Source: Paracoccaceae bacterium (GTDB lineage Bacteria > Pseudomonadota > Alphaproteobacteria > Rhodobacterales > Rhodobacteraceae). From it: a DNA stretch of 64,000 bases. Under the pieces are notes generated by a model. It was not told where the DNA came from, made no database searches, and was given only the letters and a program-made list of their open reading frames with translations. Below, one piece after another: positions 35,564 to 45,900 of this stretch. A program made the translations under genes and the position numbers. Each line of letters starts with the position of its first letter. Position 1 is the first letter of the stretch. The stretch is taken from assembly GCA_024742405.1 (NCBI GenBank), contig JANSYP010000001.1, positions 1,178,001-1,242,000 of the forward strand. Reading direction: 5' to 3'.

Positions 35564-36076
35564 ATGGCCACCCAGACCAGCCGCCGAGGGTTCCTGCGGG
35601 GCGTTTCGCTTCGCGACGACTCTCGTGCAATTCGTCCGCCGGGCGCGCATCCAGCGCGGTTTGCTGAGTTGTGCACGGATTGCGACCTCTGCGTCTCGGA
35701 ATGCCCGGAAAACATCCTCTCGATCGATGCCACCGGGCGCCCTGTTCTGGATCCGGCATCGGGGAGCTGCACCTTCTGCGGGCTCTGCGCCGAGGCTTGC
35801 CCGACCGGCGCGCTTTCACCGGACCGCATCGCCGACTGGCCCTGGCGCGCGCAGGTCGCCCCATCCTGCCTGTCGCTGAACGGGGTGTCCTGCCGGTCCT
35901 GTCAGGACGCCTGCGAGGCCGACGCGATCCGGTTTCGTCTCCAGATCGGCGGACGGGCGCAACCGGTTCTGGACACCGACGCCTGCACGGGTTGCGGCGC
36001 GTGCGCCAGCGTCTGTCCGGCCGGCGCGATCAGCCTTGTACGCCCAAAACTCCAACAACGGGAGCCCGCGCCATGA
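35564..36076 (+). CDS. napF: NapF iron-sulfur protein
   Basis: A 170-residue ferredoxin-type protein with three clusters of four cysteines: CTDCDLCVSECP, CTFCGLCAEACP and CTGCGACASVCP. A fourth cysteine group (CRSCQDAC) follows the second. NapF is thought to help mature NapA in the cytoplasm. An N-terminal SRRGFLRG is present but without a full signal peptide. It is the first gene of the nap operon; no napE precedes it. It overlaps napD by 4 nt. The ribosome site (AAGG) is weak. Confidence 0.92.
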   Translation: MATQTSRRGFLRGVSLRDDSRAIRPPGAHPARFAELCTDCDLCVSECPENILSIDATGRPVLDPASGSCTFCGLCAEACPTGALSPDRIADWPWRAQVAPSCLSLNGVSCRSCQDACEADAIRFRLQIGGRAQPVLDTDACTGCGACASVCPAGAISLVRPKLQQREPAP

Positions 36077-36375
36077 ACATCTGCGGATGTCTGATCCATG
36101 CCATGCCGGAGCGCGCCGACGCCGTGGCCGCCGCGATGGCCGAGACCGAGGGCGTGGAGGTCCATGCCCGGGCCGAGGACGGGCGCTTTGTCATCGTTGT
36201 CGAGGATACAGACGCAAGCTTTGCCTCCGAGGCGATTATGGCGCTGCACCAGCTGCCTGGTGTGGTGTCGCTTACGCTCACCTACCATCATTTCGAGGAC
36301 CCGGCCGCCGGACGTGCGCGACCGGTCACCCAAAGCCCCCCGCAATCCGGAGCCCAGACCCATGACCCTATCTGA
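36073..36375 (+). CDS. napD: NapD chaperone
   Basis: A 100-residue cytoplasmic chaperone that binds the NapA twin-arginine signal peptide during cofactor loading. The family start [20 protein letters not shown] is present, with a ferredoxin-like fold expected. It starts inside the end of napF and overlaps the start of napA by 14 nt. Confidence 0.92.
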   Translation: MNICGCLIHAMPERADAVAAAMAETEGVEVHARAEDGRFVIVVEDTDASFASEAIMALHQLPGVVSLTLTYHHFEDPAAGRARPVTQSPPQSGAQTHDPI

Positions 36376-38854
36376 ATCCCGCCGGACTTTTCTGAAGGCA
36401 ACCGCCGCCGCGGCGACGGCCTCCGCAGCAGGCATTCCGCTGGCGACGGGTATGGCCCATGCACAGGTCAAGAGCTCCGAAATCCGCTGGGACAAGGCGG
36501 CCTGCCGGTTCTGCGGCACCGGTTGTTCGGTTCTGGTCGGCACGAAAGAGGGCAGGGTGGTCGCCACGCAGGGCGACCCCGACGCACCGGTCAACCGCGG
36601 CCTGAACTGCATCAAGGGCTATTTCCTGTCCAAGATCATGTATGGTGAGGACCGCCTGACCCAGCCGCTGTTGCGCAAAACCAATGGCGAATACGACAAG
36701 AACGGCGCGTTCGAGCCCGTGTCCTGGGACGAAGCCTTTGACGTGATGGCGGCCAAGTGGAAAGAGGCGCTTGCCGCCAAGGGACCCACCAGCGTCGGCA
36801 TGTTCGGCTCGGGCCAGTGGACGGTCTGGGAAGGCTACGCTGCAGCCAAGCTGATGAAGGCGGGCCTCCGCTCGAACAATATCGATCCAAATGCCCGGCA
36901 TTGCATGGCCAGCGCGGTGGTGGGGTTCATGCGCACCTTCGGCATCGACGAACCCATGGGATGCTATGACGATCTGGAGCATGCCGACACGTTCGTGCTC
37001 TGGGGCTCGAACATGGCGGAGATGCATCCGATCCTCTGGTCGCGTCTGACGGACACGCGCCTCACCAAGCCCGGTGCGGAAGTCCATGTGCTCTCGACCT
37101 TCGAGCACCGCTCCTTCGAGCTGGCCGACAATGGCATGATCTTTGCCCCGCAGACGGATCTGGCGATCCTCAACTACATCGCCAACCACATCATCCAGAC
37201 CGGCCGCGTGAACGAGGACTTCATGTCCAAGCACGTGAACGTCACCAAGACCGAAACCGATATCGGCTATGGTCTGCGGCCCGAAAACCCGCTGCAGGAA
37301 GCCGCCGCCAATCCCGACAGCGGCGCGCTGACCCCGATAAGCTTCGACGAATACACCGCCTCGGTCGCGCCCTACACGCTGGACTATGTCGCCGAGCTGT
37401 CCGGCGTGCCGGCCGAAAAGCTGGAGAAGCTGGCCGAGCAGTATGCCGATCCGAACCGCAAGGTGATGAGCCTCTGGACCATGGGGTTCAACCAGCACAC
37501 GCGCGGCTCTTGGGTGAACTCGCTGTGCTACAATGTGCACCTGCTCACGGGGAAAATCTCCGAGCCCGGCAATTCGCCCTTCTCGCTCACAGGCCAGCCT
37601 TCGGCCTGCGGGACCGCGCGCGAGGTCGGCACCTTTGCCCACCGTCTGCCCGCCGACATGGTGGTGGCCAACGACGCGCATCGCGAGATCTGCGAGACCG
37701 CCTGGAACATCCCCGAGGGCACCATTCCGCCCAAGCCCGGGTTCCACGCCGTCCTGCAGAACCGGATGCTGAAGGACGGGGTGCTGAACGCCTACTGGGT
37801 GCAGTGCACCAACAATATGCAGGCCGCGCCCAACATCAACGAAGAGGGGCTGCCCGGCTACCGTAACCCCGAGAATTTCATCACCGTGTCGGACCCCTAT
37901 CCGACGGTGACGGCCACGTCTGCCGACCTGATCCTGCCCACCGCGATGTGGGTGGAAAAGGAGGGCGCCTACGGCAATGCCGAGCGACGCACCCAGTTCT
38001 GGCGCCAGCAGGTCAAGGCACCGGGCGAGGCGAAATCCGACCTTTGGCAGCTCATGGAATTCTCCAAGCGCTTCACCGTCGAAGAGGCCTGGGGCGAGGA
38101 CCTGATCGCCAAGAAGCCGGAGCTTGCGGGCAAGACGCTCTATGAGGTGCTCTTTGCCAATGGGACGGTGGACCAGTTCCCGCTCAGCGAAACCGCCGAA
38201 GGCTTCGACAACGACGAGTCCGAGCATTTCGGCTACTACGTTCAGAAGGGGCTTTTCGAGGAATATGCCGGGTTCGGCCGCGGCCATGCCCACGATCTGG
38301 CGCCCTTCGACATCTATCACCAGGCGCGCGGCCTGCGCTGGCCGGTCGTCGACGGCAAGGAGACGCTCTACCGGTTCCGCGAGGGTTATGACCCTTATGT
38401 CGAAGAGGGTTCGGAAGTTCAGTTCTATGGCCACGACGACAACAAGGCCAAGATCATCTTCGCCCCCTACGAGCCCGCCGCCGAAGAGCCCGACGAGGAG
38501 TTCGACCTGTGGTTCTGCACCGGCCGGGTGCTGGAACACTGGCATTCGGGCTCCATGACACGCCGGGTGCCCGAGCTGCACCGAGCATATCCTGCGGCCG
38601 TGCTCTACATGCATCCCGAAGATGCCGAGGCGCGCGGGCTGCGCCGCGGTCAGGAGATCACCATATCCTCGCGCCGAGGCTCCGTGACCAGCCGGGTCGA
38701 AACCCGCGGGCGCAACAAGGTGCCGAAGGGCCTCGTTTTCATGCCCTGGTTCGATGAGGGGCAACTGACGAACAAGCTGACGCTGGACGCGACATGCCCG
38801 CTTTCGAAGGAAACCGACTTCAAGAAGTGCGCCTGCAAGGTGGAGCGCGCGTAA
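36362..38854 (+). CDS. napA: Periplasmic nitrate reductase catalytic subunit NapA
   Basis: An 830-residue molybdopterin enzyme reducing nitrate to nitrite in the periplasm. The twin-arginine signal ESRRTFLKA ends at about residue 34 (AHAQ). The [4Fe-4S] cysteines are CRFCGTGC plus a distal Cys in [13 protein letters not shown]. The molybdenum-ligand Cys lies in [18 protein letters not shown]. The C-terminal MoCo-binding part includes [19 protein letters not shown]. Length is standard. Electrons arrive from NapC via NapB. Confidence 0.97.
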   Translation: MTLSESRRTFLKATAAAATASAAGIPLATGMAHAQVKSSEIRWDKAACRFCGTGCSVLVGTKEGRVVATQGDPDAPVNRGLNCIKGYFLSKIMYGEDRLTQPLLRKTNGEYDKNGAFEPVSWDEAFDVMAAKWKEALAAKGPTSVGMFGSGQWTVWEGYAAAKLMKAGLRSNNIDPNARHCMASAVVGFMRTFGIDEPMGCYDDLEHADTFVLWGSNMAEMHPILWSRLTDTRLTKPGAEVHVLSTFEHRSFELADNGMIFAPQTDLAILNYIANHIIQTGRVNEDFMSKHVNVTKTETDIGYGLRPENPLQEAAANPDSGALTPISFDEYTASVAPYTLDYVAELSGVPAEKLEKLAEQYADPNRKVMSLWTMGFNQHTRGSWVNSLCYNVHLLTGKISEPGNSPFSLTGQPSACGTAREVGTFAHRLPADMVVANDAHREICETAWNIPEGTIPPKPGFHAVLQNRMLKDGVLNAYWVQCTNNMQAAPNINEEGLPGYRNPENFITVSDPYPTVTATSADLILPTAMWVEKEGAYGNAERRTQFWRQQVKAPGEAKSDLWQLMEFSKRFTVEEAWGEDLIAKKPELAGKTLYEVLFANGTVDQFPLSETAEGFDNDESEHFGYYVQKGLFEEYAGFGRGHAHDLAPFDIYHQARGLRWPVVDGKETLYRFREGYDPYVEEGSEVQFYGHDDNKAKIIFAPYEPAAEEPDEEFDLWFCTGRVLEHWHSGSMTRRVPELHRAYPAAVLYMHPEDAEARGLRRGQEITISSRRGSVTSRVETRGRNKVPKGLVFMPWFDEGQLTNKLTLDATCPLSKETDFKKCACKVERA

Positions 38855-38881
38855 GCGCGCCCGCCGGATCGGTTCCCCGCG

Positions 38882-39706
38882 ATGTCCGCCGCCCCCAGAT
38901 CCCCCGACCGCCGCCGGTTCCTGACCGACAGTGCGCGGATGGCCGGGGGCTGCGCGCTGGCGGGCACGGCGCTGGCCTATCTGGCGCGCGACGCCCGGGC
39001 GCTGCCGGCACAAGCGCTGCGCCCGCCCGGTGCACTGGGCGAGGATGACTTTCTGTCGGCATGCATTCGTTGCGGGCTCTGTGTGCGCGACTGTCCCTAT
39101 GACACGCTCAAGCTTGCCGAGCTGGGCGAGGACGGGCCGGCCACTGGCACGCCCTATTTCACCGCGCGCGACGTGCCGTGCGAGATGTGTGACGACATTC
39201 CCTGCGTTGCCGCCTGTCCGACCGGTGCGCTCGACCCCGCGCTCGACGATATCGACGACGCGAAGATGGGCGTGGCGGTTCTGGTCGACCAGGAAAACTG
39301 CCTGAACTTCCTCGGGTTGCGCTGCGATGTCTGCTATCGGGTCTGCCCGGTCATCGACGAGGCGATCACGCTTCAGATTTCGCACAACGCGCGTTCAGGG
39401 CACCACGCGATCTTTGCGCCCACGGTCCATGCCGAGCATTGCACCGGGTGCGGCATGTGCGAGAAAAGCTGCGTTCTGCCCGACGCGGCGATCAAGGTGC
39501 TGCCCGCCCGTCTGGCGCGCGGAACGGCGGCGGATCATTATCTCAAGGGCTGGGAGGAAAAGGCCGACCGCGGCGCGCCGGTCGTTGAGGGGATCATCGA
39601 TCTGCCCGACCGACTGCCCGGCCCGGGCACCGACAATCTTGCCGCCCCGGGTGGGTTTGAGCCAAGCTACAGGCTACCCGGCGCCGGGCAAGGAGGCGGA
39701 CAGTGA
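38882..39706 (+). CDS. napG: NapG ferredoxin-type protein
   Basis: A 274-residue periplasmic iron-sulfur protein with twin-arginine-type signal ([12 protein letters not shown]) and four cysteine clusters, including [35 protein letters not shown] and [11 protein letters not shown]. With NapH it forms a quinol-oxidising route to NapA. It starts 27 nt after napA and overlaps napH by 4 nt. Confidence 0.95.
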   Translation: MSAAPRSPDRRRFLTDSARMAGGCALAGTALAYLARDARALPAQALRPPGALGEDDFLSACIRCGLCVRDCPYDTLKLAELGEDGPATGTPYFTARDVPCEMCDDIPCVAACPTGALDPALDDIDDAKMGVAVLVDQENCLNFLGLRCDVCYRVCPVIDEAITLQISHNARSGHHAIFAPTVHAEHCTGCGMCEKSCVLPDAAIKVLPARLARGTAADHYLKGWEEKADRGAPVVEGIIDLPDRLPGPGTDNLAAPGGFEPSYRLPGAGQGGGQ

Positions 39707-40608
39707 GCGCGCGCGCACCGCTCACGGTCGGACTGGAGGCCCGCGAGCGCAAGGGCTGGGTCGGCGCCCACCGCTACCTGCTGCTGCGGCGCTTCAGCCA
39801 GCTGGTCTTTCTGCTGCTCTTCCTTGCGGGGCCCTGGTTCGGCATCTGGATCGTGCAGGGCACGCTTGCGGGATCGCTGACCCTGGGCGTGCTGCCGCTC
39901 ACCGATCCCTTCATCGCACTCCAGGGTGTCCTGGCCGGGCATTGGCCCGCAGCGACCGCACTGATCGGCGTTGCCATCGTTCTACTGGCCTACGCGCTGA
40001 TCGGCGGCCGGACCTATTGCTCCTGGGTCTGTCCGATCAATCCGGTAACCGACGCCGCCCATTGGCTGCATACGAAACTCGGCCTGCCCAAGGGCTGGCA
40101 GCCCAAACGGACAGCGCGGTTCTGGCTGCTGGGTACGGTTTTGGCCGCGTCTGCTCTGACCGGGACCATCGCCTGGGAACTGGTGAACCCGATCACGATG
40201 CTCCACCGCGGGCTGGTCTTCGGCATGGGCGCCGCCTGGGCGCTGGTCGGGCTCGTCTTTCTCTTTGATCTGGTGGTCGCGCGGCGTGGCTGGTGCGGGC
40301 ATGTCTGCCCGGTCGGCGCGTTCTATGGCCTTGTCGGCCACAAGAGCCTGCTACGCGTCTCCGCTGCAAACCGGGCCGCCTGCGACGACTGTATGGACTG
40401 CTACGCCGTCTGCCCCGAGGCCCACGTCATCTCGCCCGCGCTCAAGGGCAAGTCCGGCACCACGCCGATCATCGTCTCGCCGGACTGCACCAATTGCGGC
40501 CGCTGCATCGATGTCTGCGCAATGGACGTCTTCAACTTCACCCACCGGCTCGACGACCGCATCGCCGAACCGCCCCCAACCGCCGCGCCCGAACCGAGTG
40601 CGGCCTGA
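39703..40608 (+). CDS. napH: NapH membrane ferredoxin-type quinol dehydrogenase
   Basis: A 301-residue inner-membrane protein with four hydrophobic segments. It carries two CX3CP motifs (YCSWVCP and WCGHVCP) and two C-terminal clusters ([12 protein letters not shown] and [11 protein letters not shown]). It works with NapG as an alternative quinol oxidase for nitrate reduction. Confidence 0.95.
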   Translation: MSARAPLTVGLEARERKGWVGAHRYLLLRRFSQLVFLLLFLAGPWFGIWIVQGTLAGSLTLGVLPLTDPFIALQGVLAGHWPAATALIGVAIVLLAYALIGGRTYCSWVCPINPVTDAAHWLHTKLGLPKGWQPKRTARFWLLGTVLAASALTGTIAWELVNPITMLHRGLVFGMGAAWALVGLVFLFDLVVARRGWCGHVCPVGAFYGLVGHKSLLRVSAANRAACDDCMDCYAVCPEAHVISPALKGKSGTTPIIVSPDCTNCGRCIDVCAMDVFNFTHRLDDRIAEPPPTAAPEPSAA

Positions 40609-40630
40609 AAGAGCCAAGGGAGTGCATCTG

Positions 40631-41074
40631 ATGAACAAGCCGGTCCTCGCGGGCATACTCGCCCTCGCCGTAACCGTGATCCTCGGTGGCATCGCGCTCG
40701 CCCAGTCGGCGCAGGTCCAATCCCTGCGCGGCGCCGATGTGGACGACCCTGTCGTGCTTGATCAGGTGCACCGCCTGCAGCAGGGGCGGTTGCAGCGGAA
40801 CTACCGCCAGCAGCCGCCGTTGATCCCGCACAAGATCGAGCAATACCAGATCGACATTCGCACAAACCAGTGCCTCTCGTGCCACGACTGGACCAAGGCG
40901 GGCGAGCGCGGCGCGCCGACCCTGTCGATGACCCACTATCTCGACCGCGACGGCAACGAGCTCGATCACATCGCGGGCACACGGTATTTCTGCAACCAGT
41001 GCCATGTCCCTCAGGCCGATGCGCCTGCGCTGGTCGAGAACGTGTTCGAGCCATCCTCTCCCGCGGTCCGCTGA
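40631..41074 (+). CDS. napB: NapB diheme cytochrome c
   Basis: A 147-residue periplasmic electron-transfer subunit of the NapAB complex. The signal peptide (AGILALAVTVILGGIALAQ) is cleaved near residue 25. Two heme motifs, CLSCH and CNQCH, and the conserved PPLIPHKIEQYQI segment are present. It lies 22 nt after napH. Confidence 0.95.
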   Translation: MNKPVLAGILALAVTVILGGIALAQSAQVQSLRGADVDDPVVLDQVHRLQQGRLQRNYRQQPPLIPHKIEQYQIDIRTNQCLSCHDWTKAGERGAPTLSMTHYLDRDGNELDHIAGTRYFCNQCHVPQADAPALVENVFEPSSPAVR

Positions 41075-41104
41075 CCCAAAGCTTAGGTATAAGGAGGCTC
41101 CGAC

Positions 41105-41818
41105 ATGGCCGATCGCAGAGATAACCCCGGCATGATCCGTCGTGTCTGGGACTGGTTCTGGCGCCCGACCGCCGTGATGAGCGTCGGTTTCGTTCTGGTC
41201 GCCGGCTTCGTCGCCGGGATCCTGTTCTGGGGCGGGTTCAACTGGTCGCTTGAGATGACCAACACCGAGGAATTCTGCGTTTCCTGCCACACCATGGAAA
41301 CCAATCTCGGCGAGTACCGCGAGACCATCCACTACAACAACCATTCCGGTGTCCGTGCGACTTGTCCGGATTGCCATGTGCCCAAGGACTGGGTGCACAA
41401 GGTCAAAGCCAAGATCATGGCCAGCAAGGACGTCTACCACGAACTCGCGGGCAGCATCGACACCCCGGAGAAGTACGAGGAACGCCGGCTGCACATGGCC
41501 GCGATGTCCTGGAAGAAGATGAAGCAGTCCGACAGCCGCGAATGCCGTAACTGCCACAATTTCGACTACATGGATTTCACCATTCAGGAGACCCGCGCCG
41601 CCGCCGAACACCAGCGTGCCATCGACACCGGCATGACCTGCATCGACTGCCATCAGGGCATCGCCCACAATCTTCCCCAAGGCTATCAGGAAGAATACCA
41701 GAAGGTCGTTGACTCCCTTGGTCAGACAACCGCGCCTGAGCTTCAGAAAGGTGCGGTTCTAGATCCCGTCGGGATGGGGCGGGCGATCCAGGCGTATTTC
41801 GGCGAAAAGGATGACTGA
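41105..41818 (+). CDS. napC: NapC tetraheme cytochrome c
   Basis: A 237-residue NapC/NirT family membrane-anchored cytochrome that passes electrons from the quinol pool to NapB. One N-terminal transmembrane segment (AVMSVGFVLVAGFVAGILFW) precedes four CXXCH sites: CVSCH, CPDCH, CRNCH and CIDCH. Its AAGGAGG site 30 nt after napB is strong. It closes the operon napFDAGHBC. Confidence 0.96.
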   Translation: MADRRDNPGMIRRVWDWFWRPTAVMSVGFVLVAGFVAGILFWGGFNWSLEMTNTEEFCVSCHTMETNLGEYRETIHYNNHSGVRATCPDCHVPKDWVHKVKAKIMASKDVYHELAGSIDTPEKYEERRLHMAAMSWKKMKQSDSRECRNCHNFDYMDFTIQETRAAAEHQRAIDTGMTCIDCHQGIAHNLPQGYQEEYQKVVDSLGQTTAPELQKGAVLDPVGMGRAIQAYFGEKDD

Positions 41819-41962
41819 GATGCATCGCGGCTTTCGGCCGGGAGGGGCGAACTTCTTGCGAGGCTGTGACACCGCAATGAAATCCATAGGTCGTCACGCG
41901 CCCCGGTGTGGGCCTTGCGACCGATCGAACCAAAGTTGCGACCGCAGCAAGAGGGCCACGCC

Positions 41963-42220
41963 ATGCTCGATATTCTAGGAACCATCGCCGGAAACATCCT
42001 GAGCCTGCCGGGGATACTCGGGCTGGCGCTCGGGATGATGACGCGGAACTTTTACCTCGCCGCCGTGCTCGGCGCCGTGGTCGGCGTTGCGGAGACGATG
42101 ATCTTTGCCGACATGACATTCGCCAACGTCCAGGCAATGGAGCTGTCGATCGCAGTGCTGGTGGGCATTATGGCGGCGTGTCTGGGATGTGCGATCCGGG
42201 TGAAGGGAACCACGGTCTAG
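41963..42220 (+). CDS. Small hypothetical membrane protein
   Basis: An 85-residue protein with two to three hydrophobic segments (ILSLPGILGLALGMM; YLAAVLGAVVGVAETMIF; LSIAVLVGIMAACLGCAI). AGAGGG lies about 10 bases before the ATG. No family recognised. It sits 144 nt downstream of napC on the same strand and could be transcribed from nap or separately. Confidence 0.6.
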   Translation: MLDILGTIAGNILSLPGILGLALGMMTRNFYLAAVLGAVVGVAETMIFADMTFANVQAMELSIAVLVGIMAACLGCAIRVKGTTV

Positions 42221-42658
42221 AGAGGCTGCATACCACCAGAACGCGCAACGGTGAGTCTGCAGGTTCAGCGGATCGAGCCGGCGTGGCTGTGCGCTCATGC
42301 TCGTCTCGCGGCACAAGTCTAACACTTTGTCATCGTCATCGTCATCGCACCGCGCCGAGCTTTGGCAAGGAATGCAAAGGTGTGTCGGTGACGAGCCCGA
42401 ACATGGCGCGTGGTGATCGGGAAAGAGCGCCATCCGCCGGGCAAAAGTGTTCCTGAATTTCTCGGAAAGAAACAAATCGGATTTGCTGCGCTGCGGCAAG
42501 TCGCCGGTGTCCCCGTTTTGCAGTCTCCCGGCGATCTCTTATCGATTCGAAATTATCCCGGTATCTGAAACATTCATTTCGTTGAGTGCCGGGTTATTCC
42601 TCGAATCGATCACTCATGCGTTTTTTGCTCAGGGGGACGCTGGTGCCCTTCAGGCTCA

Positions 42659-42666
42659 TTAACCAT
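42659..42666. promoter_or_regulatory. CtrA-type half-site
   Basis: TTAACCAT, the consensus half-site used by the cell-cycle regulator CtrA in alphaproteobacteria, 44 bases upstream of the full site. A further TTAACC occurs at 42839-42844. Confidence 0.4.
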
Positions 42667-42709
42667 GATCTGGAGAACAATCACCTGTTCTACGGTTAAA
42701 TTACCTCTA

Positions 42710-42725
42710 TTAACGAAGCCTTAAC
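42710..42725. promoter_or_regulatory. Full CtrA-type binding site upstream of the giant gene
   Basis: TTAA-CGAAGCC-TTAAC matches the CtrA consensus TTAA-N7-TTAA exactly, 264 bases before the start codon at 42989. Such sites are expected to be rare by chance in high-GC DNA. Confidence 0.6.
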
Positions 42726-42988
42726 GCTAACATTTTGCTAAAACTTGCTGCAGCAGGTCGAGAATCAGCGTCATTCGCTTGCAATTTTTTACCGCGCGAA
42801 TTTTCTTCGAAGTCAAATCGGGGATGTAAAGTCGCGAGTTAACCTGCCAAATTCCGCCGAGTGGCGGCGCTAAAAGAATTTTTGCGTAAGACCCTGCATT
42901 ACTGCCAACTTTCGCGGCCTTCTTCCCTTCCATCTTTCCCGTCGCGCCGCCGCGCGGCTGCTGGAACTCCAATGGAGGTGTTACTGCC

Positions 42989-45900
42989 ATGGCCGTTACC
43001 AATGACTTCACATCAAGCGAACTCGATCTTAATGGGCAGGTGAACATCAATTCGCCGACCGCTTTGGTGTGGGGTCCGGACGGCCGCCTCTATGTGACTG
43101 AACAGGACGGCGACATTAATGTTTTGACCGTCGCGTTCGGCGACAAAAACCCTGGTGATGCTGACCCGACTGCGAATTTCTACGTCACCGACGCGGAATA
43201 TGTCGGCTTGGTCAAGGCGATCCCGAACTACAACGATGACGGGTCGATCAACACCTCCGGGTCGAAGGCCACGGAGCGTCAGGTCACCGGGATCGACGTA
43301 ACGCAGCAGTTTGATTCCAATGGCGATCCTGTGCTTTTGCCGGATGGGACTCCCGCAACGGTGATGTATGTCACGTCGTCGGACAGCCGCATTGGCGCGG
43401 GGGGGTCGGGCAACGATGCCGGGCTCGACACCAATTCCGGCATGATCACCAAGCTCACCCAGCAGCAGGACGGCAGCTGGGAGGCGGTCGATCTGGTGCG
43501 TGGTCTCGCGCGCTCCGAGGAAAACCATGCCACAAACGGCCTGGAGGTGATCCAGGAAATCGTCGACGGCAAACTGGTCTCGGAACGTATGATCGTCGCC
43601 GTCGGCGGCAACGCGAATACCGGCGCGCCGTCCAACAACTTTGCCGGTCAGCAGGAGCAGCCCTATTCCGCGGCGATCCTCGAAGTGGATCTGACCGAAC
43701 TTGCGGGCTTGCCTGTGGAATTCGATACGGCGTCGGGTCGGAACTATGTCTATGACCTGCCCACGCTCAATGATCCCACCCGCGACGGCACCGACGACGG
43801 GAGCGATCCGTTTGGCGGCAATGACGGGCTCAACAGTGCCAAGCTGATCGCCGACGGCCCGGTGCAGATCTACTCGGCGGGATATCGCAACGCCTATGAC
43901 GTCGAGGTTACCGATGACGGGCGCGTCTGGACCTATGACAACGGTGCGAACAACAACTGGGGCGGCCGGCCTGCGGGCGAGGACCAGGACGGCGACACAA
44001 ATTCGACCGAAGCCGAGAACCTCAACGACAATAACGGCCTGCCGCCGGGGTTCGTGGCGACCAACCTCTTTGTCGAGGACAACAGCGAGATCTTCGGCAA
44101 TTTCGACCCGCAGAACTGGGACCAGCTGCACGAGGTGACACGGTCCGACGACTTGAACGGACGCTCGCTGTCCGCGGGGCAGGGCGGTGCGTCGCTCTAT
44201 TCCTGGGACCATCCCGATTTCGATGAGCCGCTGCAGCTGGTCTATGGCGGCCATCCGAACCCGACCCGCGCCGAAGGCGCACGTGCAGGTATCCTCTACT
44301 CTCCCGAATCTGGGGTCGGTGGCGCCCTGCTCATGGTGTCGAACGTGGCCAAAGACGATGGCTCCGGCGGCACCACGTCAGACTTTCTCGAGGTGATCGA
44401 GTGGCTGACCACGATCGGCTACGACGACGCATTCATCAACGCCACCGTCGTGGCGGTCGACCCGGGTGTGCGCTATTCCGAAGACTTCGCCCCCGGTTTC
44501 GGTGGCGCAGGCGCGGGTGGCCGTCCGACGACAGCGGGTGTCTTTTCGCTGGTCGAAGACGCGAACGGCCCTGTAGGCCTGCCGTCCGACATCGATGAGA
44601 TCGTTTTCGAGGTGAACGCGATCGAGGGCAACTATCTGGAGGCGGGTTACACCGACGGGTCGCTCGACACCGGCAAGGGATCGATCAACGGCCTGACGGA
44701 ATACACGTCCGACATCTTCGACGGCAACGGCGTGTCGATGAAGGGCGCGCTGATCGCGGCCAGCCTCAATCAGGGCCAGTATTATGTCATCGGTCGTGAC
44801 GGGGACGGTGTTGTGCAGACAACGACGCAGGACGGCCGCACGATTGCCGATGACCGTGTGTTCGTGTCGTCGGGTGGTGCGCCGCTCGGTCTTGCGTCGA
44901 TTGGTGACGACCTGATCCCGTTCGGAAACGAGGAGGCCTTCAAGGGGTCGGTCTGGGGCGCGATCTACAAGCAGAATGGGCCGGTCATCGAGATCCTGCA
45001 GCCCGGCAACCCGGACGACAACCCGCTGCTGGCCGTCTATGCCGGGCAGGAGCCGTCCGATCCCACTGACAATGACCTCGATGGCGTGGACCATATCAAC
45101 GATCCGTTTGATTTCGACGCAGACAACGGGGTCACGCTGGCGTCGGGCAGCAAGATCGAACTGAATTTCAGCCAGGTCGACCTTGCCTCGCAGCCCGAGT
45201 TTTCCGGCACCATCGGCGATACCGGACTTATGGGCGCCGCCCTCGATGGCGTTACCCCGAACCGCGATGCGCTCACAGGGACGTTCGACGATGACGGCGA
45301 CGGTCAGCCCGACGCCGGTGTTGGCGACGGCTTTCCCGAGGGTCTCCAGGAAGACGGGCTGTTCGACAACGCAGGCAACATCATTCCGGGCGGCAACGCC
45401 CCGATCCTGCAGATCAAATCCGTGCGGCCGGGAACGGCCATTGGCTCGACCGCCGAAGGGGGCAACACCCTGCGAGACGGCCTGCACACCGGCGTCAAGA
45501 TCGAGGATGACGTCCAGCGCCTCGTCGCGGAGGTCGAGATCTTCAACTGGTATGTCGACCAGCCCGGCGAAGGCCGGATCAGCGGCCTGACCTTTGGCGA
45601 CGGCACGCAGTCGAACTTCGTGCGGTTCGTCTATGGCGATATCGGCGGAGGGGTCCTCGGCTTCGAGATCGGGGTCGAGGTCGACGATGTCTATCAGGTT
45701 CTGACGACCGTCACGGACCCGGACTTCACCGAAGCCTTCACCGGCGCAGGCACCGCGCTGAACCAGAAGAAGGTCACGCTCCAGCTCGAGATCGCCGATA
45801 TCGGCGGCGCCTACACGCTGCTGGCACGGTACAACTACACCGGCGAGCCGGAGTTCACCGAGATTGATCTTGGCGGAGAAACGCTCCCCGAAGGCGTGTT

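Larger units (their letters stand above)
42221..42988. other. Long AT-richer upstream region of the giant gene
   Basis: 768 nt without a convincing gene, clearly less GC-rich than its surroundings from about 42440 on. It holds CtrA-type motifs (listed), a near-perfect 16-bp dyad ACTTGCTGCAGCAGGT at 42743-42758 and a short CATCGT triplet-type repeat near 42327. The giant gene's Shine-Dalgarno (TGGAGG) is at 42973-42978. Confidence 0.6.

Noticed and set aside
36368-39385. A 1005-codon antisense frame over napA and napG
   Set aside because: Low-complexity H/G/R-rich translation and complete overlap with certain genes; typical high-GC shadow.
42324-42345. Short CATCGT/ATCGTC repeat that might be taken for a microsatellite or CRISPR-like element
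   Set aside because: Only about three imperfect units and no spacer structure; no CRISPR array is present in the window.
42727-43050. Minus-strand open frame across the giant gene's start
   Set aside because: It overlaps the promoter and first codons of a certain gene, lacks a ribosome site and has no recognisable domain.
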